DNA from: Micromonospora_J zhanjiangensis
Lineage (GTDB): Bacteria; Actinomycetota; Actinomycetes; Mycobacteriales; Micromonosporaceae
Direction: 5' to 3'
NCBI RefSeq assembly: GCF_042650605.1
Contig: NZ_JBHSBN010000002.1
Span: 434,001-498,000 of the forward strand
DNA: 64,000 bases
Shown here one piece after another: positions 16,005 to 24,741 of the stretch. Both the position numbers and the translations under genes were made by a program. The notes beneath the pieces are model-generated. The model searched no databases. It had not been told where the DNA came from and saw only the letters and a list, made by a program, of their open reading frames with translations. Each line of letters opens with the position of its first letter. The first letter of the stretch is position 1.

Positions 16005-18104
16005 TCAGCCGGGCAGGCTGGCCGCGCCGCGGGGCAGGAAACGCCGGCCGGTGACCCGCTCGGCGGTGCCGGTGCGATCCAGGTACGGGGTCACCCCGCC
16101 CAGGTGGAACGGCCAACCGGCGCCGAGGATCATGCACAGGTCGATGTCCTGCGCCTCGGCCACCACGCCCTCGTCCAGCATCAGCCGGATCTCCTGCGCC
16201 AGTGCGTCCAGCGCGTTCTGGCGTACCTGTTCGGCGGTCAGCGGCCGGTCACCGACCACCAGCAGCTTGGCCACCTCGGGGTTGACCTGGTCGTCCACCA
16301 CGATCGGCTGGCCGGCCTCGGCGATCCGCCGCAGGTTGTCGCTGACCGCGAAGCGGTCCGGGAAGGCGGCGTGCAGGGTGCCGCCGACGTGGTGCGCCAC
16401 CGCCGGTCCGACCAGCTGGAGCAGGGCGAGCGGACGCATCGGCAGACCCAGCGGGTCGAGCGCGCTGTCGGCCACCTCCAGCGGGGTGCCGGCGTCCACC
16501 GCGGCGAAGATCTCGCCGAGGAACCGGGTGAGCAACCGGTTGACCACGAACGCCGGGGCGTCCTTCACCAGTACGCAGGACTTGCGCAGCTGCTTGCCGA
16601 CCGCGAAGGCGGTGGCCAGCGTGGCGTCGTCGGTGCGCTCGCCGCGGACGATCTCCAGCAGCGGCAGCACCGCGACCGGGTTGAAGAAGTGGAAGCCGAC
16701 CACCCGTTCCGGGTGTTCCAGGTCGGCCGCCATCGCGGTGACCGACAGCGACGAGGTGTTCGTCGCCAGCACCGCCTCCGGGGAGACGATCTTCTCCAGC
16801 TCGGCCCAGACCTGCTTCTTGACGTCCAGGTCCTCGAAGACCGCCTCGATGACGAAGTCGGCATCCGCGAACGAAGTGAGCTGGCCCGAATTCTCTGTGG
16901 CGAAAGCGTCTGCGGTTGTCGAGCCGGAGATCAGGCCGTACAGCTTGGCGGCCGTGCCCTTGTCCATCCGGCCCTTGGAGACGGCCTTCTCGATCTCGGT
17001 GTGCACGTAACCGACGCCCTTGTCGACCCGCGCCTGGTCCAGGTCGGTCATGACGACCGGGACCTGCAACCGGCGGGCGAACAGCAGGGCGAGCTGGCTG
17101 GCCATCAGGCCGGCGCCGACGATGCCCACCTTGGTGACGTCCCGGGCCAGGCCGGCGTTCGGCGCGCCGGCCGGCCGCTTGGCCCGCCGCTGCACCAGGT
17201 CGAAGGCGTACAGGCCGCTGCGCAGCTCCTCGCTGAACACCAGGTCGGCCAGGGCCTCGTCCTCGGCCGCGGTGCCGGTGGCGAAGTCCGCGTCCTTGGC
17301 CGTCTCCAGCAGGTCCAACGCCTTGTACGCCGCCGGTACCGCGCCGTGCAGCCGCTGGTCGAGGGTGGTCCGGGCGAAGTACAGCACGCCGGCCCACATG
17401 TCCTTGTCCACCTCGGGACGGGTCACGGTGATCTGGCCGCGGACCACGCCGGCCGCCCATTCCAGCGACCGTTCCAGGAAGTCCGCCGGCTCCAGCAGGA
17501 CGTCCGCGATGCCCATCTCGGCGGCCTGCTTCGGCTTGAGCATCTTGTTCTGCATCAGCGGGTTCTGGATGATCACCTGGGTGGCCGCCGGGATGCCGAT
17601 CAGGTTCGGCAGCAGCTGGGTGCCGCCCCAGCCGGGTACCAGGCCCAGCGACACCTCGGGCAGCGCCAGCGCCGCCGCGCCACCGGAGAGCGTCCGGTAG
17701 TGGCAGTGCAGCGCCAGTTCCAGGCCGCCACCCATGGCCGCGCCGTTGACGAACGCGAAGGTCGGCACCGCGCTGTCCTTGAGCCGGGCGAAGACCCGGT
17801 GGCCGAGCCGTCCGATCTCGACCGCCTGCGCGCGGTCCGGCAGCAGCGGCAGGCCGGTGATGTCCGCGCCGACGCAGAAGATGTACGGCTTGCCGGTCAC
17901 CGCGACGAACGCCGGGTCGGCGGCGAGCGCCTCGGTGATCGCGGCGTCCAGGCTGGCCAGGCCCGCCGGGCCGAAGGTGTTCGGCTTCTTGTGGTCGAAG
18001 CCGTTGTCCAGCGTGATCAGCGCCGCCGGCCGGTCCAGTCCGGGTACGTCCACCATGCGCAGCAGCGCCCTGGTGACCACCTCGTTGGGGTTCGTGACGC
18101 TCAC
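16005..18104 (-). CDS. fadB: 3-hydroxyacyl-CoA dehydrogenase / enoyl-CoA hydratase (FadB-type)
   Basis: A 699-residue bifunctional beta-oxidation enzyme that hydrates trans-2-enoyl-CoA and then oxidises the 3-hydroxyacyl-CoA with NAD+. The N-terminal crotonase domain (about 1-300) shows FCVGADITGL and NGAAMGGGLELAL, which form the oxyanion hole. The NAD domain starts at VGIVGAGLMASQLALLF (the third glycine of GxGxxG is Ser/Ala here), followed by ATNTSSLSVTAMA and GFHFFNPVAVLPLLEIV with the catalytic His, then the C-terminal dimerisation domain. The GTG start overlaps the thiolase TGA by four bases, so the two subunits are made together as in classic fadBA trifunctional complexes. Length fits the family (~700-730). 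A perfect terminator follows. Confidence 0.93.
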   Translation of the reverse strand: MSVTNPNEVVTRALLRMVDVPGLDRPAALITLDNGFDHKKPNTFGPAGLASLDAAITEALAADPAFVAVTGKPYIFCVGADITGLPLLPDRAQAVEIGRLGHRVFARLKDSAVPTFAFVNGAAMGGGLELALHCHYRTLSGGAAALALPEVSLGLVPGWGGTQLLPNLIGIPAATQVIIQNPLMQNKMLKPKQAAEMGIADVLLEPADFLERSLEWAAGVVRGQITVTRPEVDKDMWAGVLYFARTTLDQRLHGAVPAAYKALDLLETAKDADFATGTAAEDEALADLVFSEELRSGLYAFDLVQRRAKRPAGAPNAGLARDVTKVGIVGAGLMASQLALLFARRLQVPVVMTDLDQARVDKGVGYVHTEIEKAVSKGRMDKGTAAKLYGLISGSTTADAFATENSGQLTSFADADFVIEAVFEDLDVKKQVWAELEKIVSPEAVLATNTSSLSVTAMAADLEHPERVVGFHFFNPVAVLPLLEIVRGERTDDATLATAFAVGKQLRKSCVLVKDAPAFVVNRLLTRFLGEIFAAVDAGTPLEVADSALDPLGLPMRPLALLQLVGPAVAHHVGGTLHAAFPDRFAVSDNLRRIAEAGQPIVVDDQVNPEVAKLLVVGDRPLTAEQVRQNALDALAQEIRLMLDEGVVAEAQDIDLCMILGAGWPFHLGGVTPYLDRTGTAERVTGRRFLPRGAASLPG

Positions 18105-19312
18105 TTGTCGCCCTCCTGAGTGGTCGCGCCGCTCCAGTTGGGGTTCTCCCAGATGACGGTGCCGCCCATGCCGATGCCGATGCACATCGCGGTGATCCCG
18201 TAGCGCACCTCGGGGTGCTCGGCGAACTGGCGGGACAGCTGGGTCATCAGCCGTACGCCGGAGGAGGCGAGCGGGTGGCCGATGGCGATCGCGCCGCCCC
18301 ACTGGTTGACCCGGGGGTCGTCGTCGGCGATGCCGAAGTGGTCGAGGAAGGCGAGCACCTGGACCGCGAACGCCTCGTTCAGCTCGAACAGGCCGATGTC
18401 GTCGATGGTCAGACCGGCGATCTTCAACGCCTTCTCGGTGGACGGGATCGGGCCGATCCCCATCACCTCCGGCTCGACGCCGACGAAGCCGTACGAGACC
18501 AGCCGCATGCCGATCGGCAGGCCCAGCTCGCGGGCGACGTCCTCGGCGGCCAGCAGGCTGGCGGTGGCACCGTCGTTCAGGCCGGCCGCGTTGCCCGCGG
18601 TCACCTTGCCGTGCGGGCGGAACGGGGTCTTCAGGGTGGCCAGCTTCTCCAGCGAGGTGTCCCGGGGCGCCTCGTCCACGGTGGCCAGACCCCAGCCGGT
18701 CTCCGGGTCGCGGACGGCCACCGGCACCAGGTCCGGCTGGAGCTTGCCGTTGGCGTACGCCTTGGCGGTCTTCTGCTGGGAGGCCAGCGCGAACGCGTCG
18801 GTGCGCTGCTTGCTGATGTGCGGCACCCGGTCGTGCAGGTTCTCCGCGGTGGCGCCCATCACCAGGGCCGACGGGTCGACCAGCTTCTCGGCCAGGATCC
18901 GCGGGTTCGGGTCGACGCCCTCGCCCATCGGGTGCCGGCCCATGTGCTCGACCCCGCCCGCGATGGCCACGTCGTAGGCGCCCATCGCGATGCCACCGGC
19001 GACCGAGGTGACGGCGGTCATCGCGCCGGCGCACATCCGGTCGATCGAGTAGCCGGGCACGGTCTTGGGCAGCCCGGCGAGCAGCGCCGCGGTCCGGCCG
19101 ATGGTCAGGCCCTGGTCACCGATCTGGGTGGTGGCGGCGACGGCGACCTCGTCCACCCGCTCCGGTGGCAGCTGCGGGTTGCGTCGCAGCAGTTCACGGA
19201 TGCAGCGGATGACCAGGTCGTCGGCGCGGGTGTTGGCGTACATGCCGCCCGCCTTGCCGAACGGGGTGCGGACGCCGTCGACGAAGACGACATCGCGTAC
19301 TTCACGGGGCAC
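18101..19312 (-). CDS. fadA: Acetyl-CoA C-acyltransferase (thiolase, FadA-type)
   Basis: A 403-residue thiolase that cleaves 3-ketoacyl-CoA to acetyl-CoA and a shortened acyl-CoA, the last step of beta-oxidation. The GTG at 19312 has AAGGAGG eight bases upstream. Catalytic elements are complete: nucleophile Cys94 in DRMCAGAMTAV, NEAFAVQ, His in IAIGHPLASSG and the second Cys in CIGIGMGG. It is the first gene of a two-gene operon with fadB (GTGA overlap). The 12-bp palindrome about 47 bases upstream of the start may be an operator for a fatty-acid-responsive repressor. Confidence 0.93.
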   Translation of the reverse strand: MPREVRDVVFVDGVRTPFGKAGGMYANTRADDLVIRCIRELLRRNPQLPPERVDEVAVAATTQIGDQGLTIGRTAALLAGLPKTVPGYSIDRMCAGAMTAVTSVAGGIAMGAYDVAIAGGVEHMGRHPMGEGVDPNPRILAEKLVDPSALVMGATAENLHDRVPHISKQRTDAFALASQQKTAKAYANGKLQPDLVPVAVRDPETGWGLATVDEAPRDTSLEKLATLKTPFRPHGKVTAGNAAGLNDGATASLLAAEDVARELGLPIGMRLVSYGFVGVEPEVMGIGPIPSTEKALKIAGLTIDDIGLFELNEAFAVQVLAFLDHFGIADDDPRVNQWGGAIAIGHPLASSGVRLMTQLSRQFAEHPEVRYGITAMCIGIGMGGTVIWENPNWSGATTQEGDK

Positions 19313-19358
19313 TTGTGAGCCTCCTTGCCAGCTGGGCCGTCCCTCGGATGCTACTCGC

Positions 19359-19370
19359 CGGTAACTACCG
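19359..19370. promoter_or_regulatory. 12-bp palindrome (CGGTAACTACCG) upstream of fadA
   Basis: A perfect palindrome CGGTA-AC-TACCG between the divergent fadA and galE-like genes, 47 bases from the fadA start. Size and placement suit a TetR- or GntR-type fatty-acid repressor site; no regulator gene is adjacent. Confidence 0.35.
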
Positions 19371-19475
19371 ATGGCGGCGCCGGGTGTGTGGTCCGGCCCA
19401 CACCTGGCGGGCCGGGCGGTTCACCCCGGTCCGGTACGTTGAGCGCGGCGACAGTCGTACGGCGTGGAGGCGGGC

Positions 19476-20477
19476 GTGAAGGTACTGGTTGCGGGGGGCG
19501 CGGGCTTCATCGGGAGCACCGTGGTGTCGGCCTGCCTGGACGACGGGCTGGTCCCGGTGGTGCTGGACAACCTGTGCACCGGACGGGTCGAGTTCACCCG
19601 GGACCGGATCTTCTACCGCGGCGACATCGCCGACGGCGCGCTGCTCGACCGGATCTTCGCCGAGCACCCGGACATCGCCGCCGTGGTGCACGCCGCCGCG
19701 CTGATCGTGGTGCCCGACTCGGTGGCCGAACCGCTGCGGTACTACCGGGAGAACGTGGCCAAGTCGATCGACTTCATCGACCACGTGGTCCGCAACGGCT
19801 GCCGGCGCTACCTGTTCAGCTCCTCGGCCGCGATCTACCGGCCGGGCGAGGACTTCTCCGTCGACGAGACCTCCCCGGTCGAGCCGACCAGCCCGTACGC
19901 GCACACCAAGGCGATGCTGGAGCAGATCCTCGCCGACGCGAGCGTGGCCACCGGCCTGCGGGCGCTGTCGCTGCGCTACTTCAACCCGATCGGCGCCGAC
20001 CCGCGGCTGCGCACCGGCCTGCAACTGCGCCGGCCCAGCCACGCCCTGGGCAAGATGATCAACGCCTACGTCGACGGCGAGGAGTTCCTGATCACCGGCG
20101 TGGACTGGCCGACCCGGGACGGCTCCGGCATCCGCGACTACGTGCACGTCTGGGACCTGGCCCGGGCGCACGTACAGGCCCTGCGCCGGTTCGACCGGAT
20201 ACTGCCGCCGGACGGCGACCGGACCCACCTGGCGGTCAACATCGGCACCGGCGACGGCACCACCGTGCGCGAGCTGGTCGCCGCGTTCAACACCGTCGCC
20301 GACCGGCCCCTGCGGGTACGCGAGACCGCGGCCCGCCCCGGCGACCAGGCCGGCAGCTACACCCGTACCGGCCGGTCGCGGGAACTGTTGGACTGGAAGC
20401 CGGAGCTGACCGTCGCCGACGGCATCCGCGACTCGCTGCGCTGGGCGGCCCGCCGCGACAGCGTGCTGACCGACTGA
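19476..20477 (+). CDS. galE: UDP-glucose 4-epimerase-like NAD-dependent sugar epimerase
   Basis: A 333-residue extended short-chain reductase. The GTG at 19476 is selected because GGAGG lies at 19466-19470; an earlier in-frame GTG at 19464 overlaps that site. The N-terminus MKVLVAGGAGFIGS is the NAD+ loop. Ser115-117 (FSSSAAIY), Tyr141 and Lys145 (YAHTK) form the catalytic triad, and the RYFNPIGADP and GSGIRDYVHVWDLARAH motifs are those of GalE. It should interconvert UDP-glucose and UDP-galactose, or a similar NDP-sugar pair, for wall polysaccharide or glycolipid synthesis. It is monocistronic, and a 20-base gap separates it from the convergent RNase D gene. Confidence 0.85.
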   Translation: MKVLVAGGAGFIGSTVVSACLDDGLVPVVLDNLCTGRVEFTRDRIFYRGDIADGALLDRIFAEHPDIAAVVHAAALIVVPDSVAEPLRYYRENVAKSIDFIDHVVRNGCRRYLFSSSAAIYRPGEDFSVDETSPVEPTSPYAHTKAMLEQILADASVATGLRALSLRYFNPIGADPRLRTGLQLRRPSHALGKMINAYVDGEEFLITGVDWPTRDGSGIRDYVHVWDLARAHVQALRRFDRILPPDGDRTHLAVNIGTGDGTTVRELVAAFNTVADRPLRVRETAARPGDQAGSYTRTGRSRELLDWKPELTVADGIRDSLRWAARRDSVLTD

Positions 20478-20497
20478 CCGGCGGTCGGGCGGCCCGA

Positions 20498-21817
20498 TCA
20501 CTCCGGGGCGGGCAGCGCGGTGGCGAGTTCGGTCGCGATCAGACCGACCTGCCAGTCGCGGGCGCCGAGACCGCGCAGCGTCTCGGCCACCGTCTCCGGC
20601 GTGATCTCGTCCGGCGGCGTCCAGGCCAACCGGCGTACCGAGTCCGGGGTGATCAGGTTCTCCGGCGGCAGCGTGTGCGCCGCCGCGAGCCGGGTCACCA
20701 CCTCCCGGCACCGGGCCAGCCGGGCCGCCGCCACCGGGTCGCGTTCCGCCCACCGGTGCGGCGGCGGCGGTCCCTCGACGGTCGGGCTCACCGGCAACGC
20801 GTCGTCCGGCAACTGCCGGGCCGCGTCCAGCGCCTCCAACCAGGTACGCGCGAGCCGGCGCACCGACCGGCCGCCGAAGCCGGGCAGGGTCAGCAGCGTC
20901 CGCTCGTCCTTCGGATCGAGTTCGGCGGCGGCCACGATAGCCGCGTCCGGCAGCACCCGGCCCGGGGCGGAGTCGCGGCGGGCGGCGATCGCGTCCCGCG
21001 CGTACCACAGGGCCCGGACCCGGGACTGCGCCCGCGCGCCGCGGACCCGGTGGATCCCGGAGGTACGCCGCCACGGATCGGGTCGCTGCCGGGGTGGCCG
21101 GGTGCCCCAGGCGATAAGGGCGGCGAACTCCTCGGCCGCCCACTCCTGCTTGCCCTGCCGTTCGAGCTCGGCGGCGAGCGAGTCCCGCAGCTGGTCGAGC
21201 AGCTCGACGTCCAACGCCGCGTAGGTCAGCCAGGACTCCGGCAGGGGTCGGCTGGACCAGTCGGCGGCCGAGTGATGCTTCTCCAGGGTGTAACCGAGTA
21301 GCTGTTCGGTCAGCGCGGCCAGGCCGACCCGTTCGAAACCGGCCAGCCGGGCGGCCAGTTCGGTGTCGAACAGCCGGCGCGGTCGTAGGCCCAGTTCGGC
21401 CAGGCAGGGCAGGTCCTGACTGGCCGCGTGCAGGACCCACTCGGCGTCGGCGATCGCCTCGTTCAGGGTGCTCAGGTCGGGCAGCGGCAGCGGGTCGATC
21501 AACGCCGTGCCGGCACCGGCCCGGCGTAGCTGCACCAGGTAGGCGCGCTGGCTGTAGCGGTAGCCGGAGGCCCGTTCGGCATCGATGGCCACGGGTCCGG
21601 TGCCCGCGGCGAAACGCGCCACGACCTCGGCGAGTCCGGCGGCGGTGGCGACGGGCTCGGGAGTGCCGTCGCGGGGGGCGAGGAGCGGAACGGGCCCGCC
21701 GGCAGTTGGGTCGGGCCCCACGTTCTCGGGCTCCGGCGCGGGCGCCGCAGCGGTGGATGGCTCGGCCCCTGCTCGGCGTTGCGCGGCCCGACGGCGCAGG
21801 GGTGGTTCGTCGGTCAC
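20498..21817 (-). CDS. rnd: RNase D-like 3'-5' exoribonuclease with HRDC domain
   Basis: A 439-residue protein. After a disordered N-terminus of ~60 residues comes a DEDDy exonuclease domain: VAIDAERASG (metal-binding Asp/Glu), ALIDPLPLPDL, WVLHAASQDLPCL, LFDTELAARLAG and YAALDVELLDQL (Tyr and last Asp). A helical HRDC-like domain follows (about 230-320), ending in a region with LTLPGFGGRSVRRLARTW. RNase D trims tRNA and other stable RNA 3' ends. No Shine-Dalgarno precedes the GTG; TAGGGT lies 7 bases upstream, so the mRNA is probably leaderless. In actinobacteria this gene often lies near DUF3000 and hemE, as here. Confidence 0.9.
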   Translation of the reverse strand: MTDEPPLRRRAAQRRAGAEPSTAAAPAPEPENVGPDPTAGGPVPLLAPRDGTPEPVATAAGLAEVVARFAAGTGPVAIDAERASGYRYSQRAYLVQLRRAGAGTALIDPLPLPDLSTLNEAIADAEWVLHAASQDLPCLAELGLRPRRLFDTELAARLAGFERVGLAALTEQLLGYTLEKHHSAADWSSRPLPESWLTYAALDVELLDQLRDSLAAELERQGKQEWAAEEFAALIAWGTRPPRQRPDPWRRTSGIHRVRGARAQSRVRALWYARDAIAARRDSAPGRVLPDAAIVAAAELDPKDERTLLTLPGFGGRSVRRLARTWLEALDAARQLPDDALPVSPTVEGPPPPHRWAERDPVAAARLARCREVVTRLAAAHTLPPENLITPDSVRRLAWTPPDEITPETVAETLRGLGARDWQVGLIATELATALPAPE

Positions 21818-21824
21818 CTGGGCA

Positions 21825-21830
21825 ACCCTA
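21825..21830 (-). promoter_or_regulatory. Candidate -10 box (TAGGGT) of leaderless rnd transcript
   Basis: TAGGGT on the minus strand, 7 bases before the GTG at 21817. Confidence 0.45.
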
Positions 21831-22051
21831 GTTGTTCAACCAGCCGTAGCTCACACAGCCGGGGGTCGACGCGTCCATTCCGTTACCTGGTTGCCGCAAT
21901 GGCGGGCTTCTGGGTCAATGTCCCCGTAGCCACCCCGGGGGCGACGAAAGTCCGGCCCAGCCGGTACCGTCCCTGCGGCTCGGCACCCGCGACCGGCGGT
22001 TGCCCGGTGGTGCGACGCTGAGTCGTACGTCTCACGGGGAGGGCGTTCGTC

Positions 22052-23404
22052 ATGTCTTCGGGTTACCCGCCGCATCCCGGCCAGCCGTCCGGTCCGCCGG
22101 CGCCCCGGGCGCCCTGGGACGAGCCGACCGGCGTCGCGCAGCCGGCACCGCCGGCACCATCGGGCGGACCACGGCACAGTCAGGAGCCGGACGCCGGGCG
22201 GAGCGAACCGGCCGCCCCGCCGCCGGGTCCGATGCCGCCCCGCTTCGAGCCGCGACCGGCGCAACCCTGGCCGCCGGCCGAGCCCCAGCCGGCGCAGCCC
22301 CAAGCCCAGCCGGCGCAGCCCCAAACCCAGCCGGCGCCGTCCTGGTCCGGGCCGCAGCCTCAGCCGGCGCGTTCCTGGGCCGACGCGCAGCCCCAACCGG
22401 TGCCGCAGCCCCAGCCGGTGCCGTCGTGGCCCGGCGCGCAGCCCCAGCCTGTCCCGTCCTGGCCCGGCGGGCAGCCTCGGCCGGAGCAGCCTCCGCCCGG
22501 GCAGCACGCCCGGCCCGGGGCGCAGCCCTCGCCGGAACAGCCCGCGCCGGTTCCGACCGGCTCCGGTCTCCCGCAGGCGGGTCCGGTCGGACCCGGTTTC
22601 CCGCCGGCCGGGCCGGCCCGGACCGGCCGGCCCGGTTGGCCGGTGCTGACCGCGCTGGCGCTGGTCGGCGTCCTGTTGTTGGTCGCCGTGGTGCAGACGA
22701 TCCAGCTCAACCGGTTGTCCGACCGGCTGGACCGGGCCGAGCGGCAGGTGGCGCAGGGCCAGCAGCGGGACGGCGAACGACTCGACGGGCTGACCGAGCG
22801 GGCCACCGCCCTGGAGAAGCAGGCCGGCACCGTGTTCAACCCCGAGGCGGTCGCCGCGGCGGTACTGCCCAGCGTGTTCCGGGTCCGGGCCGGCCAGTTC
22901 ACCGGCACGGCCTTCGCCATCGGCAAGCCGGCCGACGGGGGCGGCACCAACCTGTTCACCAACTTCCACGTGGTCGAGTCGGTGTGGCAGGCCGGTGGTC
23001 GTCAGGTCGACCTGGAACGCACCGGCCAGCGGTTTCCGGCCACCATCGTCAAGGTCGACAAGGACAACGACGTGGCGCAGCTGCGGGCCACCGGCCGGTT
23101 CACCGGGCTCACCGCCGCCCCCACGGCCGTCAAGGCCGGTCAGCAGATCGTCGTGGTGGGCGCTCCGCTCGGCCTCGAGGACACCGTCACCACCGGTGTG
23201 GTCAGCGCCCTGCGCAAACCCGAGAAGGGATCCGGGCCGGCCGTGCAGTTCGACGCCCCGATCAACCCGGGCAACTCCGGCGGCCCGGTGATCAACGGCG
23301 CGAAGCAGGTGGTCGGCATCGCCACCGCCAAGGCCCGGGACGCCGAGGGCATCGGCCTGGCCGTACCGATCGGCGTCGCCTGCGACGGTTTCAAGATCTG
23401 CTGA
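22052..23404 (+). CDS. Membrane-anchored trypsin-like serine protease
   Basis: A 450-residue HtrA-like protease with GGAGGG upstream of the ATG. Residues 1-~190 are a Pro/Gln-rich cytoplasmic tail with imperfect QPQPxPSWPG repeats; one membrane helix (~195-218) follows, then a short coiled-coil (LSDRLDRAERQVAQGQQRD). The protease domain faces outside: His306 (TNFHVVES), Asp340 (KDNDVAQL) and Ser409 (INPGNSGGPV) form the triad. No PDZ domain follows; the protein stops soon after the last strand at a Cys-containing tail, so it is shorter than DegP-type proteins. It is followed 47 bases later by a small helix-plus-coiled-coil gene that probably belongs to the same transcript. A likely role is surface protein quality control or processing. 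Confidence 0.88.
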   Translation: MSSGYPPHPGQPSGPPAPRAPWDEPTGVAQPAPPAPSGGPRHSQEPDAGRSEPAAPPPGPMPPRFEPRPAQPWPPAEPQPAQPQAQPAQPQTQPAPSWSGPQPQPARSWADAQPQPVPQPQPVPSWPGAQPQPVPSWPGGQPRPEQPPPGQHARPGAQPSPEQPAPVPTGSGLPQAGPVGPGFPPAGPARTGRPGWPVLTALALVGVLLLVAVVQTIQLNRLSDRLDRAERQVAQGQQRDGERLDGLTERATALEKQAGTVFNPEAVAAAVLPSVFRVRAGQFTGTAFAIGKPADGGGTNLFTNFHVVESVWQAGGRQVDLERTGQRFPATIVKVDKDNDVAQLRATGRFTGLTAAPTAVKAGQQIVVVGAPLGLEDTVTTGVVSALRKPEKGSGPAVQFDAPINPGNSGGPVINGAKQVVGIATAKARDAEGIGLAVPIGVACDGFKIC

Positions 23405-23451
23405 CCGGCACTCACCACACGACCGTCAACACCGTTCCACCTGGAGGAAGC

Positions 23452-24015
23452 GTGTCCTACCCACCCGCCGGGCCGCCCATTGGTCAGCCGGCACCGGCCT
23501 CCGCCCCGCCGTACCCGGCCCAGTACCCGACGGCACCCATGTCCGGCCCGCCGATGTCCGGCCCGTCGATGTCCGGACCGCCGATGTCCGGCCTGCCGTA
23601 CGGCGGACCGTCGCCGGCTCCGGGCGGCGGCCGGAAGCTGCTGGTGCTGGCCCTGGTCGCCGGCCTGCTCCTGCTGGTCAGCGGCGTGATGACCACGCTC
23701 TACATCGGCACGGCGGGTGACCTGGAGCGGGCCGAGAAGGTGGCCTCCGAGCGGGCAGCCAAGATCGAAGTCAACGGTAAGGAGATCGACAGCCTCAAGC
23801 GGGACCTGGAGCAGGCCAACGACAAGCTGAAGGCGACCGAGCAGGACCTGACCGGCACGCAGAACGCCCGGGACGAGCAGCAGCGCCAGAAGGAGGTCAT
23901 CGGCAAGTGCCTCGACCTGCTGACCAAGGCGCTCACCGCCAAGTCGAAGGCCGAGTTCGACAAGCTCGCCAAGGAGGGGGAGAAGGTCTGCGACGAGGCC
24001 GAGAAGTACGTCTGA
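23452..24015 (+). CDS. Small single-helix membrane protein with extracytoplasmic coiled coil
   Basis: A 187-residue protein starting at GTG 23452 with GGAGGA upstream. The N-terminus is Pro-rich, with a four-fold MSGPP/MSGPS repeat (about residues 31-46); then GGGRKLLVL and one membrane helix (~62-85), followed by a charged coiled coil (about 85-150: LERAEKVASERAAKIEVNGK and onward) and a C-terminal part with two cysteines (GKCLDLL, EKVCDEA). It shares the tail-helix-coil layout of the upstream protease, so it may be its membrane partner or adaptor; this is inferred from adjacency only. No enzyme motif is present. Confidence 0.78.
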   Translation: MSYPPAGPPIGQPAPASAPPYPAQYPTAPMSGPPMSGPSMSGPPMSGLPYGGPSPAPGGGRKLLVLALVAGLLLLVSGVMTTLYIGTAGDLERAEKVASERAAKIEVNGKEIDSLKRDLEQANDKLKATEQDLTGTQNARDEQQRQKEVIGKCLDLLTKALTAKSKAEFDKLAKEGEKVCDEAEKYV

Positions 24016-24036
24016 CCGGCGTCGGCCGGTGCCGCG

Positions 24037-24609
24037 TCAGGCGGCGCCGGCCGGTCGGTGCCGCGGCAGCGCGGTGACCCCGGGCGGGGGCAGGCCCGCC
24101 GTCGAGGCCAGCAGCGCGCACCAGGCCATCAGGTGCGGCGTCAGCTCGTCGGCCAGCGGGGTCCACGAGGCGCGCAGCTCGATGTCGCCGGCCGCCGGTG
24201 GTCCGGCCAGGTCGCCGAACCGGGTGGACATCGTCTGGGTCACCGTGCCGCCCAACGCCCGGTAGGTCGCGTCCTGGGCCTCCAGCGCGTCGGTCAGCCA
24301 GGTCCAGCCGACCCCGGGCAGCAGCGGATCGGCGGCCAGGTCGGCCTCCAACTCGGCGGTCACGTAGGTGACCAGCCGCAGTGTTCCCTCCCATGCCTCG
24401 TGCCCGTCCGGGTCGTGCAGCAGGATCAGCCGTCCGGTGGCGACGTCGTCACCGTCCCGCCACACGGTCGCGCTCAGCGCGAAGGCGTACGGGGCGAGCC
24501 GCTGCGGGGCGCCGACCTCCTCGAGTTGGATCTCGTCCCGGGGCGTCGCCGCGCGCAACCCGGCCACCGCGCGGGCGAAGGTCTCGGGTGGCGCGATCGG
24601 CGGAACCAT
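24037..24609 (-). CDS. DUF3000 family protein
   Basis: A 190-residue soluble protein matching the actinobacteria-restricted DUF3000 family: it starts with PPETFARAVAGLRAA, then the core RLAPYAFALSATV, LILLHDPDGHEAWEGTLRLVTYV and GVGWTWLTDALE. Its function is unknown. It is commonly found between rnd and hemE in actinobacteria, as here, which suggests an old conserved neighbourhood. The ATG at 24609 has no Shine-Dalgarno but has TAGGCT six bases upstream, suggesting a leaderless transcript. It is convergent with the small coiled-coil gene and divergent from hemE. Confidence 0.88.
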   Translation of the reverse strand: MVPPIAPPETFARAVAGLRAATPRDEIQLEEVGAPQRLAPYAFALSATVWRDGDDVATGRLILLHDPDGHEAWEGTLRLVTYVTAELEADLAADPLLPGVGWTWLTDALEAQDATYRALGGTVTQTMSTRFGDLAGPPAAGDIELRASWTPLADELTPHLMAWCALLASTAGLPPPGVTALPRHRPAGAA

Positions 24610-24615
24610 GTCGGC

Positions 24616-24621
24616 AGCCTA
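24616..24621 (-). promoter_or_regulatory. Candidate -10 box (TAGGCT) of leaderless DUF3000 transcript
   Basis: TAGGCT on the minus strand, exactly 6 bases before the ATG at 24609. Confidence 0.5.
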
Positions 24622-24741
24622 AGCCGATCGGCGGGCGTGCGGCCGATCGGCGCGCCGGGGCGGGCCGTCCGGCTACCCGCCGGTTCACAAATCCCGACGG
24701 TGCCCGCCCGGGGACCGGCGCCGCGTGGCACGATGGCGCCG

